From positions 62,001-126,000 of the forward strand of contig CAVRGT010000007.1 in NCBI GenBank assembly GCA_963720805.1: 64,000 nucleotides of DNA, in the 5' to 3' direction. The notes under the pieces are model-generated. The model was given only the letters and a program-made list of their open reading frames with translations. It did not search any database and was not told the DNA's origin. Made by a program: the position numbers and the translations under genes. Shown piece after piece: positions 16,931 through 28,177 of the stretch; positions within the stretch are counted from its first letter, which is position 1, and every line of letters begins with the position of its first letter. The DNA comes from VRUE01 sp963720805. Lineage in GTDB: Bacteria; Actinomycetota; Thermoleophilia; Solirubrobacterales; 70-9.

Positions 16931-18379
16931 TCAAAGATGGAAGCGGCGGTGGTGAAAGTGATGCCGCAGGGCGTTTGGATGAGGCTTTCCCGCCATCGAT
17001 GGATCGGGTCCAGGGTGCTCGGGATCGCGCACAAAGACCCAGGTCAGCACCGTGCCGAGGGTGCAGAGGGCGACCAGGACCCAGGTTGAGCCGGCGATCC
17101 CAGCGGTGAACGAGCTGCCACCATCCTGAAGCGCGTGAAAGACAGCGCCGCTCGCGGCCAGGGCGATCGTCCCCGCCATCACCCGGTCCATCGCCAGCAC
17201 GCCTGAGGCGATGCCCACCTTCTCGGCGGGCATCGCCGCCATCGCCGCGGTCGACATCGGCGCGTAGACGAGCCCGAGGGCGATGCCGAAGAGCAGGTAG
17301 CCGGCCAGCAGCAGGCCGTAGCCGCTGCCCGCCGCGAGCTGGGTCAGGACGAGCAGGCCGGCGGTGCCGCAGGCCATACCGGCGCTCATCAGCCGCCGCG
17401 CACCGAAGCGACCGATCAGACGGGCGGACTGGGGCGAGATCACAACCATCGGCGCGGTGATCGGCAGGATCATCAAACCGCTCAACACCGCCGAGTGGCC
17501 GGCCACGTCCTGCAGGTACTGGGGCTGGAAGAACATCACCGCCCAGTAGGCACCGACCAGGGCGAAGGCGGCGGCGCTGGCGCCGAAGTAGGGCCGGTTG
17601 CGGAAGAGCTCAAAGTCGACGATCGGCTCACGCACCCGGTGCTCGACTCGCCAGAAGGCGTAGAGCGCGGCGAGGCCGCCGGCAACAACCACAGCAGTGG
17701 TCGCACCACTCCAGGTCCTGCTCTGGACCAGGGCGAAGACGACCGCCGCCAACCCGAGGCCCAGAGCCAGCAGGCCGGCGAAGTCCACCCGACGTCCGGC
17801 CCCGGGATCGGTGGACTCAGGAGCCGCCACCGCCGTAATCCAGATCCCGACCAGGGCCACCGGCAGGTTGATCCAGAAGATCACCCGCCAATCGATTTCC
17901 ACCAGCACCCCACCGGCCAGCGGCCCGATCGCCAGCGCCACCGCCGAGACCCCCGCCCACACCCCCAGCGCCCGCGCCTGTTCAGAGGCCGGGAACGCAT
18001 TGCAAACGATCGCCAGCGACAACGGCAACATCGGCGCCGCCCCGATCCCCTGCAGAATCCGCCCGCCGACCAACATCTCCTGGCTGCCCGCGGCGCCAGA
18101 CACCACCGAGCCAAGCGCGAAAATAACCATGCCCACGAGAAAGAGCCGCTTGCGCCCGAACATGTCCCCCAGCCGCCCCGCCGTAACGACGAAAACCGTG
18201 ATCGCCAGCAGGTACGCGTTCATCACCCACTGCAGCCCCGCCGCCGTGGCATCGACGTCGTGCCGAATGCTCGGCAACGCCAGCGCGACCACCGTGGAGT
18301 CCAACATCAAGAGGAAGAGCCCAGCGCAGGTCCCCGCCAGCGTCCACCATGGCCTGTTTTGCTCGTTGATCCTCTGCAC
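16931..18379 (-). CDS. MFS transporter, DHA2 (14-TMS) drug-efflux type
   Basis: Protein of 482 aa and strongly hydrophobic, with the 14-helix layout of the EmrB/QacA group. Motif A is present after TMS 2 (GRLGDMFGRKR), motif C-like glycine-rich helices are present (GPLAGGVLVEIDWRVIFWINLP), and the start of TMS 1 reads FLLMLDSTVVALALPSI. It is probably a proton-driven exporter of hydrophobic compounds; the substrate is unknown. It is inserted between clpC and disA relative to the Bacillus order. A short inverted repeat (16891-16897/16918-16924) just after the stop may help termination. Confidence 0.88.
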   Translation of the reverse strand: MQRINEQNRPWWTLAGTCAGLFLLMLDSTVVALALPSIRHDVDATAAGLQWVMNAYLLAITVFVVTAGRLGDMFGRKRLFLVGMVIFALGSVVSGAAGSQEMLVGGRILQGIGAAPMLPLSLAIVCNAFPASEQARALGVWAGVSAVALAIGPLAGGVLVEIDWRVIFWINLPVALVGIWITAVAAPESTDPGAGRRVDFAGLLALGLGLAAVVFALVQSRTWSGATTAVVVAGGLAALYAFWRVEHRVREPIVDFELFRNRPYFGASAAAFALVGAYWAVMFFQPQYLQDVAGHSAVLSGLMILPITAPMVVISPQSARLIGRFGARRLMSAGMACGTAGLLVLTQLAAGSGYGLLLAGYLLFGIALGLVYAPMSTAAMAAMPAEKVGIASGVLAMDRVMAGTIALAASGAVFHALQDGGSSFTAGIAGSTWVLVALCTLGTVLTWVFVRDPEHPGPDPSMAGKPHPNALRHHFHHRRFHL

Positions 18380-18421
18380 GCGCGCCAGACTACGAGGCGA
18401 CCAGGTCGGGACCGGAGGGAG

Positions 18422-19555
18422 TCAGTGCGTCGTGACCAGGTCACGAGCGGGGTCGATGCCCCAGCGGGTGCCTACCTCGGCGAGCTCGGTCGAAAGCTGC
18501 CAGCGGTCGGGGCGCTCATCGCCTTCGTGCTGAGGATTTGCCCCCTTCAGCGCCATGCACCCCGTGTTGTCGCCGATTGCGCGGATCGCGGCCATGTCCT
18601 CGTCGCTGAGCTTCTGCCCGGCGGGCAGGGCCGCCAGCTCGGCCCGCTGCTGCTCGATTGTGCGGACCTCGGAGCCTGTCTCCTGGATCAGGGTAGGCAC
18701 CACGCACTCGACCGCTGGGTGGGCAAGGTTCCACTGGCAGGCGAGCTGGATCGGGGTGAGGTCCGCACGCTCGGCGTAGGGCAAGACTCGCTCGAGCTTC
18801 TCAAGGCCTGCCTCGATCCAGCCTTCGGGACGGAATGCCCGGTGGTCGCCTTTTGCCAGCTCCATGCCGGGGCGCAGGTCGCCCCAGAAGAGGCCGCCGT
18901 AGTCGACGACGCGGGTGATCACTTTGACGTCCTGACGCTCCGCCGCCGCGAGGCAGAGATCGCCGGGCCAGGGCTCGAACGGGTTGAGGATGATCATCGC
19001 CCAATCGATCCGCTCGCCGAAGCGCTCCAGACAACTGATGATGTCGAGGGTGAAGCCGTTGGCCGGCCCGGGCGCGACGCCGATCTGGCTCGCCAGCCCC
19101 GAGTCGCGCAGCGCCGCCATGCCGTCCCAGACCGCCTCGCTGGAGTAGCCGATCCGGTCGGGGTTGTGCAGCAGCAGCAGGTCGAAGGAGTCGACGCCGA
19201 CGCGCTCGAGGCTGCGCTCGGTGGCCATCCGCAGGTAGTCCGCGTACTCCGCTTCCCCACGCAGGCGCGGATCGGTGAACCGCGGAAATCCCCGCGGACC
19301 GTCGCGCTCACCCTCGTAGAAGTCGTGGCCAACCGCCCCGACCAGGCAGTACTCGTCGCGCGGAACGCCCGTCAGCGCCCGGCCGAGCAGCGAGTCGGCC
19401 TCGCCCTGGCCGTAGGTATCCGCGGTCAGAACCGTGTCTATGCCGTTCCCGGGCCGCAGAACCCGTTCAAGCCGCTCCTGCTCGACGGTTTCGCCGAAAT
19501 GGAGGAAGCGCCCCCCGCTCCAGGTGCCAATCGCCTTTGGGCCAAGCTCACGCAT
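18422..19555 (-). CDS. Aldo/keto reductase
   Basis: Protein of 377 aa from the ATG at 19555 (MRELGPKAIGTW). Family features include DTADTYGQGEADSLLGRAL-like sequence (here LTADTYGQGE), FDLLLLHNPDRIGY and the C-terminal cofactor region WNLAHPAVECVVP. The canonical catalytic tyrosine is present in the DTYGQGE segment. It is an NAD(P)H-dependent carbonyl reductase of unknown substrate. It is encoded downstream of clpC on the same strand with a 137-bp gap and is not part of the usual synteny. Confidence 0.82.
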   Translation of the reverse strand: MRELGPKAIGTWSGGRFLHFGETVEQERLERVLRPGNGIDTVLTADTYGQGEADSLLGRALTGVPRDEYCLVGAVGHDFYEGERDGPRGFPRFTDPRLRGEAEYADYLRMATERSLERVGVDSFDLLLLHNPDRIGYSSEAVWDGMAALRDSGLASQIGVAPGPANGFTLDIISCLERFGERIDWAMIILNPFEPWPGDLCLAAAERQDVKVITRVVDYGGLFWGDLRPGMELAKGDHRAFRPEGWIEAGLEKLERVLPYAERADLTPIQLACQWNLAHPAVECVVPTLIQETGSEVRTIEQQRAELAALPAGQKLSDEDMAAIRAIGDNTGCMALKGANPQHEGDERPDRWQLSTELAEVGTRWGIDPARDLVTTH

Positions 19556-19692
19556 CGACCGGGAACCATAAGCGCAGCTCGCGCGGGTGGCGCGGTGGCG
19601 GGGGTCCCCCATAGCGCAGGGCGCCGCACAGCGGCGTCCGAGCACATGGGGGAGGGCCGCCGCGACAGGACCCGCGCGCCGCTACCTCAGGG

Positions 19693-22290
<2,598 letters not shown>

Positions 22291-22299
22291 AAAGCCTCT

Positions 22300-22373
22300 C
22301 TATCTACTCAACGATGCGCGGCTGAGTAAGTCTCGGTTGGCACCCTTCGTTATCGGTAAGCGCCTATCTACTC
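22300..22373 (-). promoter_or_regulatory. Possible clpC operator: repeated CTATCTACTC and inverted TACTCA
   Basis: The 10-mer CTATCTACTC occurs at 22300-22309 and 22364-22373 in the clpC leader. The first copy also forms an inverted repeat, TACTCA (22305-22310) with TGAGTA (22323-22328). The spacing suggests binding sites for a regulator of clpC. It does not match the CtsR or HrcA consensus I know. Confidence 0.35.
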
Positions 22374-22445
22374 CTTAGAGGATACCGAGCCCGCCGACCC
22401 GGCCCTTTGCGGCAAAAAAGCGCTCAGAGCGACAATCCAGCCGGC

Positions 22446-22490
22446 TCCGGTGCGCCTTATGCACTCTGGGAGTGCATAAGGCGCACCGGA
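22446..22490. repeat. Family C hairpin element, copy C1
   Basis: A 21-bp perfect stem (22446-22466 with 22470-22490) has a 3-nt loop. The outer part TCCGGTGCGCCTTATG is shared with copy C2 at 32740-32790; the inner part (CACTC/GAGTG) differs but stays complementary. It lies 3 bp after the lysS stop and about 155 bp upstream of clpC on the transcribed strand, so it is suited to terminating or protecting lysS mRNA. Confidence 0.85.
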
Positions 22491-22493
22491 AAC

Positions 22494-23972
22494 TCAGGAG
22501 CGCATAGCGGGGAAGAGGACTACCTCGCGCACGCTCTTCGCGCCCGTCAGCAGCATGACCAGGCGGTCGATGCCGATGCCGACGCCGCCGGTTGGCGGCA
22601 TTCCCTGTTCAAGCGCGACGATGAAATCCTCGTCGTAGGGCTGGGCCTCCTCGTCGCCACGAGCCAGCTCCTCGGCCTGCTGCTCGAAGCGGCGGCGTTG
22701 CTCGTCGGGGTCGTTGAGCTCGGTGAAGCCGTTGGCGATCTCCATGCCGCCGGCGAAGGCCTCGAAGCGCTCCACCAGCCCCTCCTCCGAACGGTGGGAC
22801 TTGGCAAACGGTGAGAGCTCGACCGGGTAGTCGAGGACGAAGGTCGGCTGGATCAGCTGCGGCTCGACGTGCTTGGAGAGCAGGCCGTCGACAAGCTTGC
22901 CCCAGCCCTCCTCGGGGTCCGGCTCGGTACCGATCGCGGCGGCCAGCGCCTCGCGGGTCGGGTGCTCGGCGATGTCGATCTGGGAGCGCTGGCGGATCGC
23001 CTCGCGGAAGCTGATCCGGTTCCAGGGCGGGGCGAAATCGAGCGAGACGCCGTCGCGCTCGACCACCGTGGTGCCGAGAACCCGCTCGGCGACCTCGGCG
23101 ACCATGTGCTCGACCCGGTGAGCCGTGTGGGCGTAATCCGAGCAGGCCTCATACCACTCGAGCATCGTGAACTCGGGGTTGTGCTTGTGCGAGATGCCCT
23201 CGTTGCGGAAGTCCTTGCCGAGCTCGTAGACCTTGTCGATGCCGCCGACGACCAATCGCTTGAGGTAGAGCTCGGTGGCGATGCGCAGGTAGAGGTCGCG
23301 GTCCAACGCGTTGTGGTGGGTGGTGAACGGTCGGGCCAGGGCGCCGCCGTAGAGCGGCTGCAGGACGGGCGTCTCGACCTCGACGAAGCCGCGTTCGTCG
23401 AGCCAGCGGCGCACCTCGCTGACCGTGCGGGCGCGCTTGGTGAAGAGGTCGCGGCTCTCCTCGTTGGCGATCAGGTCGAGCTCGCGCTGGCGGTAGCGCG
23501 TCTCGACGTCCTCGAGGCCGTGGAACTTGTCGGGCGGCGGCCGCAGGCTCTTGGCCAGCAGCTTCCAGTGGTCGATCGCCAGCGAGAGCTCGCCGCCGCG
23601 CCGGGTCGCCAGCGCCGTGCCCTCAACTCCGATGATGTCCCCCAGGTCGAGCTCGACCAGCACCTTGTAGGGCCCCTCGCCGAGCAGGTCCTCGCGTGCA
23701 TGCAGCTGGATCTGACCGCTGGCGTCGCGCAGGTCGAGGAAACAGGCCTTGCCGTGCCCCCGCCGCCCAACCAATCGCCCGGCGACCCGATGACGCGACT
23801 CAGTCTCGCTCCCCGGCGCCAGCCCTTCGTGCGCCGCCCGTACCTCTCCAATCTCCTCGCGGTCAGCAAACTCCGGAGGGAAAGGGTCTATACCTGCATC
23901 CCTGAGCCGCTCCAGCTTCTCGCGCCGGTCACGGAGAACATCAGAAAGCTCGGCTTTTTCAGTCCCACCCAT
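22494..23972 (-). CDS. lysS: Lysyl-tRNA synthetase, class II
   Basis: Protein of 492 aa. An N-terminal OB-fold anticodon domain (VAGRLVGRRGHGKACFLDLRD) precedes a class II catalytic core with motif 2 (GKDFRNEGISHKHNPEFTML) and motif 3 (GGVGIGIDRLVMLLTG). It charges tRNA-Lys. Gene order greA-lysS-clpC fits the conserved block. Hairpin elements flank the gene on both sides: A2 upstream, at the greA end, and C1 at its own end. Confidence 0.96.
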   Translation of the reverse strand: MGGTEKAELSDVLRDRREKLERLRDAGIDPFPPEFADREEIGEVRAAHEGLAPGSETESRHRVAGRLVGRRGHGKACFLDLRDASGQIQLHAREDLLGEGPYKVLVELDLGDIIGVEGTALATRRGGELSLAIDHWKLLAKSLRPPPDKFHGLEDVETRYRQRELDLIANEESRDLFTKRARTVSEVRRWLDERGFVEVETPVLQPLYGGALARPFTTHHNALDRDLYLRIATELYLKRLVVGGIDKVYELGKDFRNEGISHKHNPEFTMLEWYEACSDYAHTAHRVEHMVAEVAERVLGTTVVERDGVSLDFAPPWNRISFREAIRQRSQIDIAEHPTREALAAAIGTEPDPEEGWGKLVDGLLSKHVEPQLIQPTFVLDYPVELSPFAKSHRSEEGLVERFEAFAGGMEIANGFTELNDPDEQRRRFEQQAEELARGDEEAQPYDEDFIVALEQGMPPTGGVGIGIDRLVMLLTGAKSVREVVLFPAMRS

Positions 23973-24002
23973 TAGTAGCTCGCGAGCCTATCGGGGCGTT
24001 GC

Positions 24003-24115
24003 GAGCCAATCCCGATAGGGGTGGAGCGTCTTGCACTTTTTCGGCAATCCCTCGCGGCGCCAGCCAGCGCGTCTCCACCGAAAAAGTTAAGCGGAACCCC
24101 TATCGGGATTGGCTC
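24003..24115. repeat. Family A hairpin element, copy A2
   Basis: The arms at 24003-24022 and 24096-24115 are perfect 20-bp complements. The core carries GGAGCGTCTTGCA, CTTTTTCGG pairing with CCGAAAAAG, GGCGCCAG and TTAAGCGGA. The right arm reaches into the greA stop codon (TGA at 24116-24114). At the G/A-TAGGGGT position this copy has A-T where A1 and A3 have G-C, a compensatory change. Confidence 0.85.
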
Positions 24116-24593
24116 ACGCCGTCTCGATCTTCGTGATCTTCAACTTCTTCTTGGGACCACGAGGAACCTCGACCGTGACGATGTCGTTGCGCTTGTGTCC
24201 GAGCAGCGCTTTGCCGATCGGCGACTCGTTGGAGAGCTTGTGCTCCAGCGGATCGGCCTCGGTCGAGCCGACGATCTGAAACTTCTGCGAGACATCGGTC
24301 TTCTGGTCCTTGACGTGGACGACCGAGCCGAACCGCACTTCATCGGTGCCGATGTCCTTCTCGTCAATCACCGTGGCCCGGCGCAGCCGCTCTTCGAGCT
24401 GGGCGATCCGCTGCTCGAGCAGGGCCTGCTCGTTCTTGGCGTCGTCGTACTCGGCGTTCTCGGAGATGTCGCCGAATTCACGCGCCTCCTTGATCCGTTC
24501 GGCGACCTCGCGTCGCTTTACGGTCGTGAGGTGATCGATCTCCTCTTTGAGCTTCTCGAGACCCTCGGGGGTGATTACGGACTGGCGACTCAC
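24114..24593 (-). CDS. greA: Transcription elongation factor GreA
   Basis: Protein of 159 aa from the GTG at 24593, with GAGG about 9 nt upstream; the frame continues upstream without support. The N-terminal coiled coil (ITPEGLEKLKEEIDHL) has the acidic tip AREFGDISENAEYDDAK, whose DxxE-type residues act in the RNAP active site, followed by the FKBP-like C-terminal domain (SPIGKALLGHKRNDIV). GreA stimulates cleavage of backtracked RNA. Confidence 0.94.
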   Translation of the reverse strand: MSRQSVITPEGLEKLKEEIDHLTTVKRREVAERIKEAREFGDISENAEYDDAKNEQALLEQRIAQLEERLRRATVIDEKDIGTDEVRFGSVVHVKDQKTDVSQKFQIVGSTEADPLEHKLSNESPIGKALLGHKRNDIVTVEVPRGPKKKLKITKIETA

Positions 24594-24677
24594 TTGGTCC
24601 AACCTCGCTTTAGTGGATTGAGAACTGCCGCAAACGGCTCCTAGAGCCAAAAACGCCCAAGTGCGGCGGCGTCTGCC

Positions 24678-25709
24678 TCACCACACCAGGGCCGGAAGTC
24701 GCGGGATTATAGCGAGGGCGCTGGAGCGGCCAGATCGGCGATCAAACGGCGGGCCTGCGGCAGGTCGGCATGGCGCTGGAGCTCGATCGGCAAGTTCAGC
24801 CGGGGCGCCGAGGGGCTCCATGTACCAGGGGTAGAACTTGCGCAGGTAGCGCCCGGCGCGCTCGGTGCCGAGGTGCTCCTCGGCACAATCGATCACCCAG
24901 AGCAGCTCAGCGACGACCTCCTCGCGCTGCGGCGGCGAGGTGCGCCGGCCGGTCAGCTCCTCGAAGACCCAGGGATTTCCCAGCGCACCGCGGGCGATCA
25001 TCACTGCATCGGCGCCTGACTCCTCATAGGCGCGACGGGCCGCCTCCGCGCTTTTCAGGCCGCCGGAGACGATCACCGGAATCTCCACCCGCTCGACCAG
25101 CTCGCGGGTGAGCGCGTAATCGGGGTTGCCCTTGTGGCCGACCTTGGCCACCCGGGGGTGGAAACCGATCGCGGCGACGCCGGCCTCCTCTGCAAGGCGC
25201 AGCGCCAGATCGAACCCGGAGCGGTCGCCGGCCTCGATCCCGGAGCGCAGCTTCACCGTGACGGGGAGGCCGCTGCCCTCGACCGCACCGCGCGCCAGGG
25301 CCAGGGCCAGCTCTGGCTCGCGCAGCAGCTCGGCGCCGGCGCCGGTCCTGCGCACCTTGCGCACCGGGCAGCCCATGTTGATGTCGATCAGGTCGGCACC
25401 CGCCCCGGCCGCCACCTCAGCCGCCGAGCGCATCACCTCGGCGTCGTGGCCGAAGAGCTGCACCGAGACCGGGTGCTCGTCGGGATGGATCCGCATCAGC
25501 TCGCGCAGGGTGCGCTCGTTGCGGTGGTGCAGTCCGAAGCTGGAGACCATCTCTGAGACGGCCAGGCCGGCGCCGTGGCGCTTGGCCTGCAGGCGCACGA
25601 ACCAGTTGCCGATCCCGGCCAGGGGAGCGAGCAGGACGCGGTTGGGGATCTCGACGTCGCCGATCCGCAGGGGATCAGTCAGCGCCGGCTGTTGGGGTGT
25701 TGCGTTCAT
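24678..25709 (-). CDS. tRNA-dihydrouridine synthase (DusB-like), probable 3' frameshift
   Basis: The literal frame gives 343 aa. The FMN TIM-barrel motifs are intact: LAPLAGIGNWFVRL, the active-site NMGCPVRKVRRTGAGA, VTVKLRSGIE, GFHPRVAKVGHKGNPD and ARGALGNPW. After KFYPWYMEPLGA the literal frame becomes Pro/Arg-rich and unlike Dus proteins, while the +1-shifted frame encodes a plausible end (LNLPIELQRHADLPQARRL) and stops at TAA 24707-24709. A one-base indel in the C-runs at 24802-24815 is likely. The start overlaps coaX by 35 bp. Confidence 0.88.
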   Translation of the reverse strand: MNATPQQPALTDPLRIGDVEIPNRVLLAPLAGIGNWFVRLQAKRHGAGLAVSEMVSSFGLHHRNERTLRELMRIHPDEHPVSVQLFGHDAEVMRSAAEVAAGAGADLIDINMGCPVRKVRRTGAGAELLREPELALALARGAVEGSGLPVTVKLRSGIEAGDRSGFDLALRLAEEAGVAAIGFHPRVAKVGHKGNPDYALTRELVERVEIPVIVSGGLKSAEAARRAYEESGADAVMIARGALGNPWVFEELTGRRTSPPQREEVVAELLWVIDCAEEHLGTERAGRYLRKFYPWYMEPLGAPAELADRAPAPCRPAAGPPFDRRSGRSSALAIIPRLPALVW

Positions 25710-26454
25710 GGATCAGGCGTAGCCCCTTCAGGGTAAGCATGTCGTCGACCTCGTCGATCGTCTCGGTGAAGGGCACGACGACCGAGGCGTAGCCGCCGGT
25801 GGCGAGCACATGCGGGTTCGGCAGCTCCTCTTCGATCCGCCCGACGATGCCGTCGATCAACCCGGCGAAGCCAAAGATGAAGCCGGAATGGATCGCCGCC
25901 CGGGTCGAGCGGCCGATCGCTTCCTTCGGCTCTTCGAGGTCGATCCTGGTGATCCGCGCCGCCCGTTCGATCAGGGCGCTGAGCGAGGGGGCGAGACCGG
26001 GGCCGATCGCGCCGCCGAGGTACTCGCCCTCGGCGGAGACCGCGTCGATGTTGATGCCGGTGCCGAAATCGACCGAGACGCAGGCCTCGCCGAAGCGATC
26101 GTAGGCGGCGATCGCGTTGACCAGGCGGTCGGCGCCCACCTCGAGGGGATTCTCGATCCGGATCGGCATCCCGGTCCTCAGTCCGGGCCCGATCGTCAGG
26201 CACTCGGCCTCGAGGTAGCGCTCGGTCAGCTGCTCGAACTGGGTGCCGAGCGGCGGCACGACCGAGGAGACGCAGACGGCGTCGATCTCGGCGAAGGACA
26301 TGTCGCAGAGGCCGAGCAGGCCACTGATCCGCTCCGCCAGCTCGTCGCCGGTCGCACCCGAACGGGTCTGGAAGCGCCAGTGCTCGGCGAGGCGCTCGCC
26401 CTCGAAAGCGCCCAGGTGGGTTTGGGTGTTACCGACGTCGACCGCGAGCAGCAC
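25675..26454 (-). CDS. coaX: Type III pantothenate kinase
   Basis: Protein of 259 aa from the GTG at 26454 (MLLAVDVGNTQTHLG). The ASKHA-fold motifs are present: the P-loop-like DVGNTQTH, the central DFGTGINIDAVS and GGAIGPGLAPSL, and a C-terminal TGGYASV. It phosphorylates pantothenate in the first committed step of CoA synthesis. It overlaps dus by 35 bp and is divergent from the GST-like gene across 35 bp. Confidence 0.94.
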   Translation of the reverse strand: MLLAVDVGNTQTHLGAFEGERLAEHWRFQTRSGATGDELAERISGLLGLCDMSFAEIDAVCVSSVVPPLGTQFEQLTERYLEAECLTIGPGLRTGMPIRIENPLEVGADRLVNAIAAYDRFGEACVSVDFGTGINIDAVSAEGEYLGGAIGPGLAPSLSALIERAARITRIDLEEPKEAIGRSTRAAIHSGFIFGFAGLIDGIVGRIEEELPNPHVLATGGYASVVVPFTETIDEVDDMLTLKGLRLIHERNTPTAGAD

Positions 26455-26489
26455 GGCGCGATTATCGCCGACGCCGTAGGATCGGCGCC

Positions 26490-27248
26490 GTGGAGACGCG
26501 TCTTTACACGATCCCTGGCTCGCATCCGGGCATGGCCGTAAGGGCAATGCTGGAGTACAAGGGCATCGCCTACAAGCGCACCGACCTCTTCCCGGTGATG
26601 TCGAAGGGGATCCTGCGCGTCCTCGGTTTCCCGGGCAAAACGGTGCCGGCGCTGAAGATCGACGGGCGCAAGGTGCAGGGCTCGCGCGCGATCGCCCGCG
26701 AGCTCGAGCGGCTGCAGCCGCAGCCGCCGCTCTTCCCCGACGATCCCGAGCTGCGCGCCGCGGTCGAAGAGGCCGAGCGCTTCGGCGACGAGGAGCTGCA
26801 GCACCCGATCCGCCAGATCTCCTGGTGGGCGATCAAGAAGGACAGCTCGTCGCTGCGCAGCTACTCCGAAGGCGCCAAGCTCGGCATCCCGATCGGCCTC
26901 GCGGTGAAGACGGCGGCACCGATTGTCGCCCTCGCCGCCCGCACCAACGAGGCGACCGACGAGAACGTGCGGCGCGACCTTGCCGCCCTGCCGGGCTTCC
27001 TCGACAAGATCGATGCCTGGATAGCGGCCGGAGTCCTGGACGGCGAGCAGCTCAATGCCGCCGACTTTCAGATCGCCCCCAGCATCGCCCTGGCGATGAC
27101 GCTCGACGATCTGCGCCCGGCGATCGAGGGCCGGCCCGCCGGCAAGCACGCGCGGCGGGTCATCCCCGACTACCCCGGCGACGCTCCCCCGATCCTGCCG
27201 CCGGCCTGGCTGCAGCAGCTTCGCGACACCACCGCTGCGGCTAGCTGA
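26490..27248 (+). CDS. Glutathione S-transferase-like protein
   Basis: Protein of 252 aa with GTG start at 26490. The N-terminal thioredoxin fold has the GST layout: LYTIPGSHPGMAVRAMLEYKG, the cis-proline region GKTVPALKIDGRKVQGSRAIARELE, and then an all-helical C-terminal domain. Actinobacteria mostly lack glutathione, so the thiol or even enzymatic activity is uncertain. It is the only plus-strand gene in the folK-to-disA stretch and its end overlaps folK by 8 bp. Confidence 0.72.
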   Translation: METRLYTIPGSHPGMAVRAMLEYKGIAYKRTDLFPVMSKGILRVLGFPGKTVPALKIDGRKVQGSRAIARELERLQPQPPLFPDDPELRAAVEEAERFGDEELQHPIRQISWWAIKKDSSSLRSYSEGAKLGIPIGLAVKTAAPIVALAARTNEATDENVRRDLAALPGFLDKIDAWIAAGVLDGEQLNAADFQIAPSIALAMTLDDLRPAIEGRPAGKHARRVIPDYPGDAPPILPPAWLQQLRDTTAAAS

Positions 27249-27735
27249 GCGATCCGACCCGGTCCGCGCGCTGCCCCGGCCCCAGGGCGACGAGGAACGC
27301 GTCGATCCGCCGCCCGTCGGGGAGCGCCAGCTCGGGATCGAGCTCGAGCAGTGGCGTAAGGACGAAGCGGCGGCTGCTGACCTCGGGGTGGGGAAGCGTC
27401 AAGCGCTCGCTGGATAGCTCGAGATCGCCGAGCAGAAGCAGGTCGATGTCGAGCGGGCGGGGGCTATGTCGGGGGGCGTCAAGAGCGCGGCCGCGGGCGG
27501 CCTCGATCTCCTTGCATAGGTCGAGCAGTGCTTCGGGCTCGAGCTCGGTGCGGATGCGGATCGCGGCGTTGAGGAAGTCGGCCTGGTCGAGCACCTCGCC
27601 GACCGGCTCGGTCTCATAGGTCGAGGAGATCGCCTCGACTTCCACCCCGCGCTCGCGCAGCATCTCGATCGCGGCCCGCAGGTGTGACTCGCGGTCGCCG
27701 ACGTTGGAGCCGAGTCCGAGGTAACCGGTCCTCAC
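27241..27735 (-). CDS. folK: 2-amino-4-hydroxy-6-hydroxymethyldihydropteridine pyrophosphokinase
   Basis: Protein of 164 aa, GTG start at 27735. HPPK motifs are complete: LGLGSNVGDRESHL, STYETEPVGEVLDQADFLNAA and the RHSPRPLDIDLLLLGD signature with its metal-binding aspartates. It transfers pyrophosphate from ATP to the pterin before DHPS acts. It lies 10 bp downstream of folB in the folP-folB-folK run. Confidence 0.95.
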   Translation of the reverse strand: MRTGYLGLGSNVGDRESHLRAAIEMLRERGVEVEAISSTYETEPVGEVLDQADFLNAAIRIRTELEPEALLDLCKEIEAARGRALDAPRHSPRPLDIDLLLLGDLELSSERLTLPHPEVSSRRFVLTPLLELDPELALPDGRRIDAFLVALGPGQRADRVGSLS

Positions 27736-27745
27736 CAGGCGGCGC

Positions 27746-28168
27746 TCAGCTCGCTTCGGCCTCGTCCTCGTCGGCCTCTTCGGCGCGCTCGTGGACGACC
27801 TCGACGGCGACCTCCTGGATCGCCAGCGGCAGCGGCGGCTCCGGCTTGGCGGCGCGGACGCGCACTGACTCGCAGCCGTAGCGCTCCATCAGCCGCCCGC
27901 CTACCACCTGGGAGAGGCGCTCGAGGGTGCGGTAGCTGCGCTCGGTCGCGGCGAGGGCGACGATGTCGCAGACCTCGGCGTAGTCGACCGTGTCCTCGAT
28001 CCGATCGGTCAGCACCGCGTCGCAGTCGGGCACGTCGAAGGAGATGTCGAACTCGAGCCGCTGCCCGACCTCCTGCTCGGAGTCGCTGACACCGTGATGG
28101 GTGTAGATCGAGAGCCCGCGCAGCTCCACCTCGACCCGCGAATCGAACCCGTTGCCGTGTGCCTCCAT
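27746..28168 (-). CDS. folB: Dihydroneopterin aldolase
   Basis: Protein of 140 aa. The FolB core reads VELRGLSIYTHHGVSDSEQEVGQRL, with the catalytic region TVDYAEVCDIV and the late SVRVRAAKPEPPLP lysine motif. It cleaves dihydroneopterin to the hydroxymethyl pterin. An acidic C-terminal tail (ERAEEADEDEAEAS) is longer than usual. It sits between folP (9 bp) and folK (10 bp). Confidence 0.93.
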   Translation of the reverse strand: MEAHGNGFDSRVEVELRGLSIYTHHGVSDSEQEVGQRLEFDISFDVPDCDAVLTDRIEDTVDYAEVCDIVALAATERSYRTLERLSQVVGGRLMERYGCESVRVRAAKPEPPLPLAIQEVAVEVVHERAEEADEDEAEAS

Positions 28169-28177
28169 GGGAGGAAC

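Noticed and set aside
22869..23975. Long plus-strand frame opposite lysS
   Set aside because: Shadow of lysS; composition Leu/Val/Asp-rich without domain structure.
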